NCBI GenBank assembly: GCA_900553475.1
Contig: USEF01000076.1
Location: 1 to 7,546, forward strand
Reading direction: 5' to 3'
From: an uncultured Collinsella sp.
GTDB lineage: Bacteria; Actinomycetota; Coriobacteriia; Coriobacteriales; Coriobacteriaceae
DNA: 7,546 nt
Position numbers and translations under genes: made by a program. Numbering within the stretch: position 1 is the stretch's first letter; each line of letters opens with the position of its first letter. Below the pieces are notes generated by a model. The model saw only the letters and a list, made by a program, of their open reading frames with translations. It was not told the origin of the DNA and made no database searches. Shown here piece by piece: positions 1 through 7,511 of this stretch.

Positions 1-1
1 C

Positions 2-238
2 GCCGCCGGTGTCCGCGTCGAGGAGGGCGAGATCGCCGCGACCGATTCCGTGCGCCTGGTGCGCGACGGCATCGTGGTCTTCAACGGCAAGATCGCCTCG
101 ATGCGCCACTACAAGGACGAGGCCAAGAGCCTCAAGAGCGGTTCCGAGGGCGGCATTGGCCTGGAGAACTTCCAGGACATCAAGCCCGGCGATCAGATCG
201 AGGGTTACCGCATCGACCAGGTTGCCCGTACCGAGTAG
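2..238 (+). CDS. infB: Translation initiation factor IF2, C-terminal end (5' truncated by the window)
   Basis: The frame open from base 2 encodes the last 78 residues of IF2 and stops at TAG 236-238; the start lies outside the window. IF2 is the GTPase that brings fMet-tRNA to the 30S subunit and promotes subunit joining. The visible part is the C-terminal C2 domain, which contacts the initiator tRNA: VRLVRDGIVVFNGKI, then the MRHYKDE basic patch, then GIGLENFQDIKPGDQIEGY, which match the family's VRLIRDG.VVYEG, L(K/R)R(Y/F)KDD and NF.DIKEGDVIE segments. Two cysteines usual in this domain are replaced: the Gly-Cys of the first strand is Gly-Val (codon 11-13), and the Glu-Cys-Gly triplet is Glu-Gly-Gly (codon 149-151). 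The GTPase domain cannot be assessed. The order infB-rbfA is the classical nusA-infB operon order and supports the call. Confidence 0.95.
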   Translation, partial: AAGVRVEEGEIAATDSVRLVRDGIVVFNGKIASMRHYKDEAKSLKSGSEGGIGLENFQDIKPGDQIEGYRIDQVARTE

Positions 239-249
239 GGGGTAGCGCT

Positions 250-660
250 ATGAAGCAAACGCAGGCAACCCGCCGTCTGGGCGAGCAGCTTCGCGAGAAG
301 CTTGGTTATATCCTGCTCTTTGAGGTTTCCGATCCGCGTCTCGACCTGGTTACTTTGACCGCGGTCGAGGTCGCGGTGGACCGTTCGTTCGCGCGTGTGT
401 ACGTGTCGTGCGATGCGAGCCGCTACGACGAGGTCATGGAGGCGCTCGCAAGCGCCAAGGGCCGCATTCGTAGCCTGTTGGCTCGCTCGCTCGATTGGCG
501 TGTCACGCCCGAGCTCGATTTTCGCATCGATCGCTCGACCGATGAGGCCGAGCGCATCACGCGTGCGCTGGAAAACGTTCCCGCCACGCTTGCGATCGAA
601 AAGGACGAGGACGGCTATCCGATAGCGGATGCCGCCCAGGAGGCAGCTTTAGATGACTAA
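250..660 (+). CDS. rbfA: 30S ribosome-binding factor A
   Basis: This encodes a 136-residue RbfA, close to the usual 110-135 residues. RbfA is a small KH-fold protein that binds the pre-30S subunit, helps mature the 5' end of 16S rRNA and is needed for growth in the cold. Visible family signatures are an N-terminal helix rich in Arg and Glu (TRRLGEQLREKL, 7-18), SDPRL at 27-31, the strand LVTLTAVEVAVDRSFARVYVS at roughly 33-53, GRIRSLLARSL at 71-81, and the characteristic RVTPELDFRIDRS at 84-96. The last 25 or so residues form an acidic, probably unstructured tail. The ATG at 250 lies 11 bp after the infB stop and is preceded by AGGGGG (237-242), a one-mismatch Shine-Dalgarno at 7-nt spacing. 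The 3' end overlaps the next gene by 8 bp, implying translational coupling. Confidence 0.95.
   Translation: MKQTQATRRLGEQLREKLGYILLFEVSDPRLDLVTLTAVEVAVDRSFARVYVSCDASRYDEVMEALASAKGRIRSLLARSLDWRVTPELDFRIDRSTDEAERITRALENVPATLAIEKDEDGYPIADAAQEAALDD
638..643 (+). promoter_or_regulatory. Consensus ribosome binding site for the NrnA-like gene
   Basis: A perfect AGGAGG lies inside the last codons of rbfA, 9 nt before the ATG at 653. It fixes that start, which overlaps the rbfA stop (TAA 658-660) by 8 bp. Confidence 0.8.
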
Positions 661-1696
661 TTCCGCCGACCTCGCCTCGTGCGAGTCTGCAGATATTCAG
701 CGACGCATCCTCGAGCTCATCGAGGGTGCGTCCTCCATTGCGATTTCGGGACATACTTCTCCCGATGGCGATGCCTTGGGCTCCGTATTGGGTCTGGGCC
801 TTTCGCTCATGAAGTTTTTCCCCAACAAGGACATTGCGCTGCTGCTGGCAGACGATGACCCGGTTCCTCGCATTTACCGCTTTATGGAAGGCTCCGATCG
901 CCTGGTGCCGGCATCTGCGTACGCCGGCAATCCGGACCTGTTCATCTCGGTGGACGTACCGGTCGTCGAGCGCCTCAATAATTCCGCCGAGGTGCTTCGT
1001 CGCTCCAAGCATGTGGTGTGCTTCGATCATCATCCGGCGCGCGAGGAGTTTGCCGAGCTGAGCCTGAGGCGCGTCGATGCCGCGGCCTGCGCCATGATCA
1101 TCGACCGTTTCTTGGACAATTGCGGCATTGTCGCACGTGATGGCGTTGCGACCTGCCTGCTGTGTGGCTTGGTTACCGATACCGGCCGTTTTCAGTACCA
1201 AAACGCCGATGCCGCCGCGTTCCATGCGGCCTCGCGACTGGTTGCCCACGGTGCCGATCCGGCGCGTGTGGCACTCGAGGTCTACCAGAGCATGCGCGTC
1301 GAGTTTTTGCACCTCAAGTCCATTGTCATGGGCCGTATCAAGACGGTCGCGCACGGGCGCGTGGCGTATAGCTATGCCTTCCAGAGCGACCTTGAGGCCT
1401 GCGGCGTCACCTCGGATGAATGTGACGGTCTGGTCGATGTGGTGCGTTCGGTGATGGGCGTCGAGGTCTGCCTGTTCTTAAAGGGCATCGACGGCGATAC
1501 CAAGGTGCGCGGCAACCTGCGCTCCAAGGGTGACCTCGATGTGTCCGAGATCGCTGCCAACTTTGGCGGTGGCGGGCATCATGCCGCCGCCGGCTTTTCC
1601 AACAACGGAACGATTCTCGAGACGCTCGCCGTGGCACTTCCCATGCTGGCCGAGCTGGTGGGGGAGGATCCCGCTTCGGTGACCGTCGAGCTTTAA
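653..1696 (+). CDS. nrnA: DHH/DHHA1 phosphoesterase, NrnA-type oligoribonuclease / pAp phosphatase
   Basis: A 347-residue cytoplasmic DHH-family phosphoesterase. NrnA-type members degrade 2-5 nt RNA fragments and/or dephosphorylate 3'-phosphoadenosine 5'-phosphate (pAp), using a two-metal centre. Motif I is SGHTSPDGDALGS (metal ligands H34, D38, D40). Motif II is ISVDVP with D101. Motif III is the signature FDHHP (D125-H126-H127), and motif IV is TDTGRF with D176. The C-terminal DHHA1 domain carries VRGNLRS (285-291) and the glycine-rich substrate loop GGGGHHAAAGF (305-315). Length (family about 310-340) and intact ligands indicate an active enzyme. Sitting between rbfA and truB is the normal place for this family in Gram-positive infB operons. 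Other DHH enzymes, such as RecJ or GdpP, are excluded by size and lack of extra domains. Which of the two activities dominates cannot be read from sequence. Confidence 0.9.
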   Translation: MTNSADLASCESADIQRRILELIEGASSIAISGHTSPDGDALGSVLGLGLSLMKFFPNKDIALLLADDDPVPRIYRFMEGSDRLVPASAYAGNPDLFISVDVPVVERLNNSAEVLRRSKHVVCFDHHPAREEFAELSLRRVDAAACAMIIDRFLDNCGIVARDGVATCLLCGLVTDTGRFQYQNADAAAFHAASRLVAHGADPARVALEVYQSMRVEFLHLKSIVMGRIKTVAHGRVAYSYAFQSDLEACGVTSDECDGLVDVVRSVMGVEVCLFLKGIDGDTKVRGNLRSKGDLDVSEIAANFGGGGHHAAAGFSNNGTILETLAVALPMLAELVGEDPASVTVEL

Positions 1697-1711
1697 CTTT
1701 TTGGATGGTAC

Positions 1712-2644
1712 ATGGCTCGTCGTACGCCTTCTCAACTGAATATGCTGCTCGCCGTCGATAAGCCGGTGGGCTGCACGTCCCACGATGTGGTCTCGCAATG
1801 CCGACGCGCCCTCCATGAGCGGCGCGTCGGCCATGCCGGCACGCTCGACCCCATGGCATCCGGCGTCATGGTGGTGGGCGTGGGCCAGGCTACTCGTCTG
1901 CTGGGCATGCTAACCCTCGATACCAAAAGCTACGTCGCCGACATCTCGTTTGGCGCCGAGACCAATACCGATGACGCGGAGGGCGAGGCCGTTCGCACGG
2001 TGGCTGTTGCCAACGAGCTCCACGATCCTGCCTATGCTCGTGAGCGCTTGGCCGCCATGCTGGGCCCGCAGATGCAGGTGCCGCCGGCGTTTTCTGCTAT
2101 CTCGGTCAATGGCGTTCGCGCCTACAAGTCTGCTCGCGAGGGCAATGCGGTGGACCTACCTCCGCGCCCCGTCGAGGTCTATGCCGCCGACCTGATCGCC
2201 GTGGGCGGCGAAGGTGATACGTGTGTGTGGACCGTGGCGTTCTCGGTGAGCAAGGGCACCTATATCCGTGCGCTCGCTCGCGACCTGGGCCGCGCTTGCG
2301 ATAGCGCCGCGCATATTTCCGCGCTGCGCCGCACGGCTTCCGGTGTTGTTTCCATTGGCGCTTGTCATGCGGTCGAGGAGCTTTCTCCCGAGTCCGCGGC
2401 TGGCTTTGCCCTGGATCCCATTGCGGCCCTGGGCGCCACACGTGTTGACTTGCCGGGCAATCTTGCCGACGATCTGCTCTGCGGCCGACGCATTCCCGTT
2501 GAGCGTGCGCTTGCCGATTTCGATTCCTCGAAGGCGCCGTTTGCGTTGGTGCTCGATGGGGGACTCAAGGCGCTCGCCCGCATTGAGGGCGGCCGCTTTG
2601 TCATGGAGCACGTGTTTCCGCAGGCAATCGGCGGTGTTCGATGA
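1712..2644 (+). CDS. truB: tRNA pseudouridine(55) synthase
   Basis: This 310-residue enzyme isomerises U55 of the tRNA T-loop to pseudouridine. Family landmarks run in order: LLAVDKPVGCTSHDVV (12-27), the catalytic motif VGHAGTLDPMASG (39-51) with nucleophile D46, the PPAFSAISVNGVRAYKSAREG segment (124-144 region) with Y138, and SKGTYIRALARDLG (180-193). A C-terminal PUA-like region occupies roughly 245-305. The length matches bacterial TruB (about 295-315). The start at 1712 lies 15 bp after the nrnA stop with only a weak GGATGG (1703-1708) upstream. An in-frame ATG at 1742 just before LLAVDKP is a possible alternative but has no better ribosome site. The 3' end overlaps ribF by four bases (ATGA, 2641-2644), so the two are probably translationally coupled. 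Confidence 0.95.
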   Translation: MARRTPSQLNMLLAVDKPVGCTSHDVVSQCRRALHERRVGHAGTLDPMASGVMVVGVGQATRLLGMLTLDTKSYVADISFGAETNTDDAEGEAVRTVAVANELHDPAYARERLAAMLGPQMQVPPAFSAISVNGVRAYKSAREGNAVDLPPRPVEVYAADLIAVGGEGDTCVWTVAFSVSKGTYIRALARDLGRACDSAAHISALRRTASGVVSIGACHAVEELSPESAAGFALDPIAALGATRVDLPGNLADDLLCGRRIPVERALADFDSSKAPFALVLDGGLKALARIEGGRFVMEHVFPQAIGGVR

Positions 2645-3648
2645 TGTTGTCCGCTCGCGAGCTCGCGCGTGTCTTTTTCGCGGGCGAGTCGGACGAGGCT
2701 CGCATCGTTGCTGCCGATACGTTTGATGAGTGTGAGCACTTGGGTGCCGCTTCAATCGCCATTGGCGTGTTCGACGGCGTTCACCGTGGACACCAGGAAC
2801 TCATCGAAGCGCTTGTCCGTGATGCCCGTGCCCATGGCTGTAAGGCGGTCGTGGTTACCTTCGATCCCGACCCGGACGTTGTGGTGAGCCCTTCGCCCGC
2901 TCAAAAATTGATGACGACGGCCGACCGTCTGCATGCCTTGGCTCAAACCGGGGTCGATGCGGTGGTGGCCGTTCCCTTTACGCCTGAGGTTGCGGCGCTT
3001 GACCATGTTGATTTTCTCTCGCTGGTGTCGCGTCTGGTCGACATTCGATCGATTCGCGTTGGCAGTGACTTTAGGCTGGGTCGTGGCGGTGCTTCTGGTG
3101 TTGCCGAGATGCGCGCCTGGGGTTCCGAGCACGGCGTTGACGTGTATGGTCACGACCTGCTTTGCGAGGGCGGTGAGGCCATTTGCGCCACCCGCATTCG
3201 TCATGAGCTGGGACAGGGCCATGTGGAGCTTGCTGCTGGGTTACTCGGCCGTCCGTATATGGTGCGTGGCGGTGTTATTCGCGGCCGTCACGAGGGTTCT
3301 GGCATGGGCTTTCCCACGGCAAACTTGCAGGTTCCCGACGGCATTCAGGTGCCAGCCGATGGCGTGTATGAGGGTCTGGTGCTGGTCGATGACACCGCGT
3401 GGCCCGCTGCTGTGAACGTCGGCCTGCCGCCAACGTATGCTGACGATGCGGCATCTGCGCATCTCGAGGCTAATTTAATTGGTTATACGGGCGACCTGTA
3501 CGGCGCTTCCGTTTCGCTGGCGTTTACGCGCTGGCTGCGTCCCTCGCGTGTGTTCGATTCGCTGGATGAGTTGATCGCGACCGTCGAGGGTAATATCGAG
3601 GATATTCGTCACAACTTGGGCGATCAGGGGGTGAGCATCCGTGATTAG
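2641..3648 (+). CDS. ribF: Bifunctional riboflavin kinase / FAD synthetase
   Basis: A 335-residue two-domain enzyme that phosphorylates riboflavin to FMN and then adenylylates FMN to FAD. The N-terminal nucleotidyltransferase domain shows IGVFDGVHRGHQ (41-52, with the HxGH signature), VVTFDPDP (71-78), GSDFRLGRGGASG (141-153) and ATRIRHELGQG (183-193), the counterpart of the family's (S/T)STxIR. The C-terminal riboflavin kinase domain shows GRPYMVRGGVIRG (203-215), GFPTANL (223-229, containing the PTAN signature), GVYEG (241-245), NVGLPPTY (259-266), and LEANLIGYTGDLYG (275-288), where E276 matches the conserved acidic residue. Two adjacent ATG codons (2641 and 2644) could start it, and the first overlaps the truB stop. 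It follows truB as in many infB operons. The ribosome site is weak (GGCGGTG), fitting re-initiation after truB. Confidence 0.93.
   Translation: MMLSARELARVFFAGESDEARIVAADTFDECEHLGAASIAIGVFDGVHRGHQELIEALVRDARAHGCKAVVVTFDPDPDVVVSPSPAQKLMTTADRLHALAQTGVDAVVAVPFTPEVAALDHVDFLSLVSRLVDIRSIRVGSDFRLGRGGASGVAEMRAWGSEHGVDVYGHDLLCEGGEAICATRIRHELGQGHVELAAGLLGRPYMVRGGVIRGRHEGSGMGFPTANLQVPDGIQVPADGVYEGLVLVDDTAWPAAVNVGLPPTYADDAASAHLEANLIGYTGDLYGASVSLAFTRWLRPSRVFDSLDELIATVEGNIEDIRHNLGDQGVSIRD
3626..3634 (+). promoter_or_regulatory. Ribosome binding site that sets the GTG start of dnaG
   Basis: AGGGGGTGA differs from the extended Shine-Dalgarno AGGAGGTGA at one base and lies 6 nt before GTG 3641. It sits inside ribF and supports initiation at the GTG that overlaps the end of ribF. 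Confidence 0.7.
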
Positions 3649-5749
3649 CGATGAGGAAAAAGACCAGGTACGCGCTGCGTCTGACCTGGTTGCCATCGTG
3701 CAGGAAACGGTCGAGCTCAAGCCTCGCGGCCATGAGTTTTGGGGATGCTGCCCCTTCCATGGCGAGAAGACGCCGTCCTTCCACATTATCCCCGCCACGC
3801 AGGTGTGGCATTGCTTTGGTTGCGGCGAGGGTGGCGACGTTTTCACGTATATCATGAAGCGCGAGAACCTGAGCTTTCCCGAGTCAATCCGTTACTTGGC
3901 CGATCGCGCGGGTATTGAGCTGCATGACACCGGAGATCGCCGCGAGCGCGGCACCAAGCGTGCCCGCATCTACGATCTGTGCGCCGAGACCGCCCAGTTC
4001 TACCACACCATGCTCATGCGCGGTAAGGACGGCCGTCCGCGCGAGTACTTTGCCAGCCGCGGCATGGGCGGCGACGTCTGCCGCCGCTACTGCCTGGGCT
4101 TTGCACCGGGCCGTAACGCGCTGGTGTCGCACCTGTCCCAGGCGGGTTTTACCCCGCAGGAGATGATCGACGCCAACGTTGCCGTGAGTCGCGGGCGCGG
4201 GCAGCTTGCCGACCGCTTTTACGACCGCGTGATGTTCCCCATCTTTGACGAGCAGGGTCACAACATTGCCTTTGGCGGTCGCATTATGGGCGACGGCCAG
4301 CCTAAGTATCTCAACACCGCCGAGACGAGCGTGTTTCATAAAAAGCGAAACCTCTACGGCTTTAATTGGGCCAAGGAGTTTATCGTCGCGCAGGATACCG
4401 CCATCGTGGTAGAGGGCTATACCGATTGCATCGCCTGCTGGGAGGCGGGGATTAAAAACGTTGTTGCCACGCTGGGCACCGCCCTCACGGAGCACCACGT
4501 CAAGACGCTCACTCGCTTTGCCAAGCGCATCGTGTATATGTTCGACGGCGATGCAGCGGGCCAGAAGGCCGCCCGTCGCGCGATTCAGTTTATCGAGCAG
4601 GATTCCATGGACCTGCGCTGCGTGGTGCTCCCCGACGGCAACGACCCCATGGAGTTCATCACCGCACATGGTGGCGAGGCACTGCAGACGCGCATCGACG
4701 CTGCCGAGCCGCTTATGGACTTTGTCTACCGTTCGCTGCAGGAGTCGAGTGACATCACCACGCCGGGCGGTCGCGCTAAGGCGCTGGAAGATGCGCTGAC
4801 GCTTATCTATCCGTTGCGCAACAGCTATATGATCGACACGTACTTTATCCAGATTGCCGATCTGCTGGGTTTGGATCTGGAGACGGTGCGCGCGAGCTCG
4901 GGTCGTGTGTTTCGCGATGTCGCCAAGCGCGAGGATGCGGAACGACGTCGTGAGCAGAACTATGAGCGCCAACGGGCACAGACTGAGCGGTCCGGTAGCG
5001 CGGGCGGTCGGGCGTCGGGTTCTCGCGATGCCGGTCGCGGTGCTTGGGCATCGGGCGCGACGCCGCCGGTGTCCGCGCCGGTCGAAGAAGAGCCGTACGA
5101 CTACGTCCCGCTCGATGCCTACGGCGCCGCGCCCGTGGAGGTCGTCGACGACCTGTCGCCGATCGATGTGCCTGATGGTATGGGCGCTGTGCCTGTGGCT
5201 GACGGTTCGGGCGCACCGGCTGCGGCGGCGCCGATGGTTCTTACCGATCTTGAACGCAAGTCCTTGGCAGGGGAGCGCGAGCTGTTGACGATGCTCACGA
5301 GCTACCCCGACCTGTTCCGCACGTATGCCGACCGCATCTGCTCCATCGAGTGGGTTGACCCGCGTCACGAGTCCATTGCATGGGCCGTTCTGGCAACGCC
5401 GCCGGGAACCGATCCTGCAGCCTGCATGGATGCGGCGCGCTCAGTGTGTCCCGATGCGGCAACGCTTGTGAGTGCCGGGCGCATCTCCGCGACGAGCAAG
5501 CACCCCACCGAGACGAACATCGTGTTTATGCTTGATACGCTTGAGCTCTACACCATCAAGCGTCGCATGCGTGCCGCACAGGCCAAGCTGCGCCAGGACC
5601 GTTCACTCGATGATGAGGCCCGTCGCGCGCTGACCGTGCAGGCCGCGCAGGATTCGCAACGTCAACGCGAACTGCAAAAGTCGATCGGCGGCGTGGCGGA
5701 CCCGTTCCGTTTGATCGGCCTGGAGGCCGCGGGCACCGAACAAGCCTAG
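3641..5749 (+). CDS. dnaG: DNA primase
   Basis: A 702-residue bacterial primase that lays RNA primers at the replication fork in partnership with the DnaB helicase. The N-terminal CHC2 zinc finger is CPFHGEKTPSF...HCFGCG, with ligands C37, H40, C58 and C61. The RNA polymerase core carries DRVMFPIFDEQGHNIAFGGR (195-214) and PKYLNTAET (221-229). The TOPRIM catalytic residues are EGYTD (258-262) and the acidic pair FDGDAAG (D302, D304). The C-terminal helicase-binding domain spans roughly 538-690. The protein is about 120 residues longer than the E. coli enzyme (581). The extra length is mainly a linker at about 430-535 rich in Gly, Ala, Arg and Pro, then acidic, and probably disordered. The GTG start, its good ribosome site and an 8 bp overlap with ribF place dnaG in the same transcription unit as the infB-ribF block. 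Confidence 0.97.
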   Translation: MISDEEKDQVRAASDLVAIVQETVELKPRGHEFWGCCPFHGEKTPSFHIIPATQVWHCFGCGEGGDVFTYIMKRENLSFPESIRYLADRAGIELHDTGDRRERGTKRARIYDLCAETAQFYHTMLMRGKDGRPREYFASRGMGGDVCRRYCLGFAPGRNALVSHLSQAGFTPQEMIDANVAVSRGRGQLADRFYDRVMFPIFDEQGHNIAFGGRIMGDGQPKYLNTAETSVFHKKRNLYGFNWAKEFIVAQDTAIVVEGYTDCIACWEAGIKNVVATLGTALTEHHVKTLTRFAKRIVYMFDGDAAGQKAARRAIQFIEQDSMDLRCVVLPDGNDPMEFITAHGGEALQTRIDAAEPLMDFVYRSLQESSDITTPGGRAKALEDALTLIYPLRNSYMIDTYFIQIADLLGLDLETVRASSGRVFRDVAKREDAERRREQNYERQRAQTERSGSAGGRASGSRDAGRGAWASGATPPVSAPVEEEPYDYVPLDAYGAAPVEVVDDLSPIDVPDGMGAVPVADGSGAPAAAAPMVLTDLERKSLAGERELLTMLTSYPDLFRTYADRICSIEWVDPRHESIAWAVLATPPGTDPAACMDAARSVCPDAATLVSAGRISATSKHPTETNIVFMLDTLELYTIKRRMRAAQAKLRQDRSLDDEARRALTVQAAQDSQRQRELQKSIGGVADPFRLIGLEAAGTEQA

Positions 5750-5802
5750 ATGTTGTGGTCAACCAGCGTATTCTCGCCTATATCCAGTCTTCTTTTTGGG
5801 TA

Positions 5803-5827
5803 TAGACGTCAATGTGTGTGCTAAAGT
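5803..5827 (+). promoter_or_regulatory. Possible weak promoter upstream of rpoD
   Basis: TG-C-TAAAGT (5819-5827) resembles an extended -10 (TGnTATAAT, hexamer 4/6). The best -35-like hexamer nearby, TAGACG (5803-5808), is only 13 bp away, too close for a normal pair, so the extended -10 would have to act largely alone. The region 5750-5844 also has two small dyads but no intrinsic terminator. Read-through from dnaG plus an internal promoter is the likely arrangement, by analogy with other dnaG-rpoD loci. Confidence 0.25.
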
Positions 5828-5847
5828 ATTGAGTCCTGTGGACTATG

Positions 5848-5854
5848 AAGGGAG
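5848..5854 (+). promoter_or_regulatory. Ribosome binding site that decides the rpoD start
   Basis: AAGGGAG lies 5 nt before GTG 5860. The longer in-frame alternative, ATG 5845, sits immediately upstream of this site and has no purine-rich sequence before it, so the GTG is the more likely initiation codon. Confidence 0.6.
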
Positions 5855-5859
5855 AATCT

Positions 5860-7215
<1,356 letters not shown>

Positions 7216-7223
7216 TCAAGCAA

Positions 7224-7260
7224 GAGGCGCCCTCAAGCACATTCGCTTGGGGGCGCTTTC
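7224..7260 (+). terminator. Intrinsic terminator after rpoD
   Basis: GCGCCCTCAAGC (7227-7238) pairs with GCTTGGGGGCGC (7245-7256) in a 12 bp stem with one G-U pair and a 6-nt loop (ACATTC). Three further outer pairs (G-U, A-U, G-U) extend it into the following TTT. The U tract is short (TTTC). It begins 9 nt after the rpoD stop and is the first convincing terminator in the window, so it likely ends the whole infB-to-rpoD unit. Confidence 0.85.
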
Positions 7261-7263
7261 ATG

Positions 7264-7319
7264 TAGTCGTTGGGGACGTTCTTGAATGACTAGTCGTTTA
7301 AGAACGTCCCCAATGATTA
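7264..7319 (+). repeat. 56-nt nested palindrome, possible REP-like or mobile-element-derived hairpin
   Basis: The core inverted repeat is exact: TTGGGGACGTTCTT (7270-7283) and AAGAACGTCCCCAA (7300-7313). Pairing continues both ways, giving 27 consecutive pairs (23 Watson-Crick, 4 G-U, no mismatch) between 7264-7290 and 7293-7319. The direct repeat TAGTCGTT occurs at 7264-7271 and 7291-7298, each copy followed by a core arm and then AATGA(C/T)TA. The element lies 4 nt after the rpoD terminator and before the tRNA promoter. It encodes no protein and lacks a U tract, so a simple terminator role is not favoured. A GTAG tetranucleotide (7263-7266) overlaps its 5' foot, as in REP elements mobilised by RAYT transposases; that identity is inference. 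Confidence 0.7.
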
Positions 7320-7326
7320 GGTCGGA

Positions 7327-7373
7327 AAATTTCTTAAAAAAGTTCTTGCCCTAAGCTGATTCGTCCGTATAAT
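7327..7373 (+). promoter_or_regulatory. Sigma-70 type promoter for the tRNA-Asn gene(s), with AT-rich UP-like element
   Basis: A perfect -10 TATAAT (7368-7373) is preceded at 16 bp by TTGCCC (7346-7351), a 4/6 match to TTGACA. An AT-rich tract (about 7327-7342, with A and T runs) lies directly upstream of the -35, as in the UP elements of stable RNA promoters. Transcription would start near 7380, about 24 nt before the mature tRNA. This is the only AT-rich block in an otherwise GC-rich window. Confidence 0.8.
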
Positions 7374-7403
7374 AAACTTCGTTGCTTGAGAGCACGCACC
7401 TAT

Positions 7404-7478
7404 TCCTCGGTAGCTCAATGGTAGAGCACGCGGCTGTTAACCGCGCTGTTGTAGGTTCGAGTCCTACCCGGGGAGCCA
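7404..7478 (+). tRNA. tRNA-Asn (anticodon GUU)
   Basis: A complete 75-nt cloverleaf including an encoded 3' CCA. The acceptor stem is TCCTCGG/CCGGGGA with one G-U pair. The D arm is GCTC/GAGC with a 7-nt loop. The anticodon arm is CGCGG/CCGCG with loop CTGTTAA, placing GTT at 7436-7438. A 5-nt variable loop precedes the T arm GTAGG/CCTAC with loop TTCGAGT, followed by discriminator G and CCA (7476-7478). All stems pair fully. The GUU anticodon reads AAC and AAU codons for asparagine. Confidence 0.97.
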
Positions 7479-7487
7479 GAATTTTCC

Positions 7488-7508
7488 AGCCCTTTCTGTT
7501 GGGCTTTA
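7488..7508 (+). other. Small hairpin in the spacer between the two tRNA genes
   Basis: AGCCC (7488-7492) pairs with GGGCT (7501-7505) around an 8-nt loop and is followed by only three T. It could be a weak terminator or a processing hairpin in a tandem tRNA transcript; the short stem and short T run make termination uncertain. Confidence 0.4.
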
Positions 7509-7511
7509 AAT

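Noticed and set aside
1..17. 17-base exact match between the window start (in infB) and 5061-5077 (in dnaG)
   Set aside because: The shared CGCCGCCGGTGTCCGCG is read in different frames in the two genes and lies in GC-rich, Ala/Pro/Val-coding sequence. There is no flanking similarity, so coincidence is more likely than a functional repeat.
557..1354. 265-codon open frame on the minus strand opposite rbfA/nrnA
   Set aside because: It straddles two clear sense genes and has no recognisable domain; it is explained by codon bias.
3884..5368. 494-codon open frame on the minus strand opposite dnaG
   Set aside because: It is an antisense shadow produced by the G/C third-position bias of dnaG. Its translation is compositionally odd, shows no recognisable motif, and the sense frame is unmistakably primase.
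5845..5859. ATG 5845 as the rpoD start
   Set aside because: The only good ribosome site (5848-5854) lies downstream of this ATG and fits GTG 5860; the five extra residues are not typical of the family. It remains an alternative.
7264..7319. The long palindrome as a second rpoD terminator or a tRNA-side terminator
   Set aside because: No T run follows on the + strand (AGGTCGG), and on the minus strand the stem has four A-C mismatches and the flank TACATGAAAG. A strong terminator already stands just upstream.
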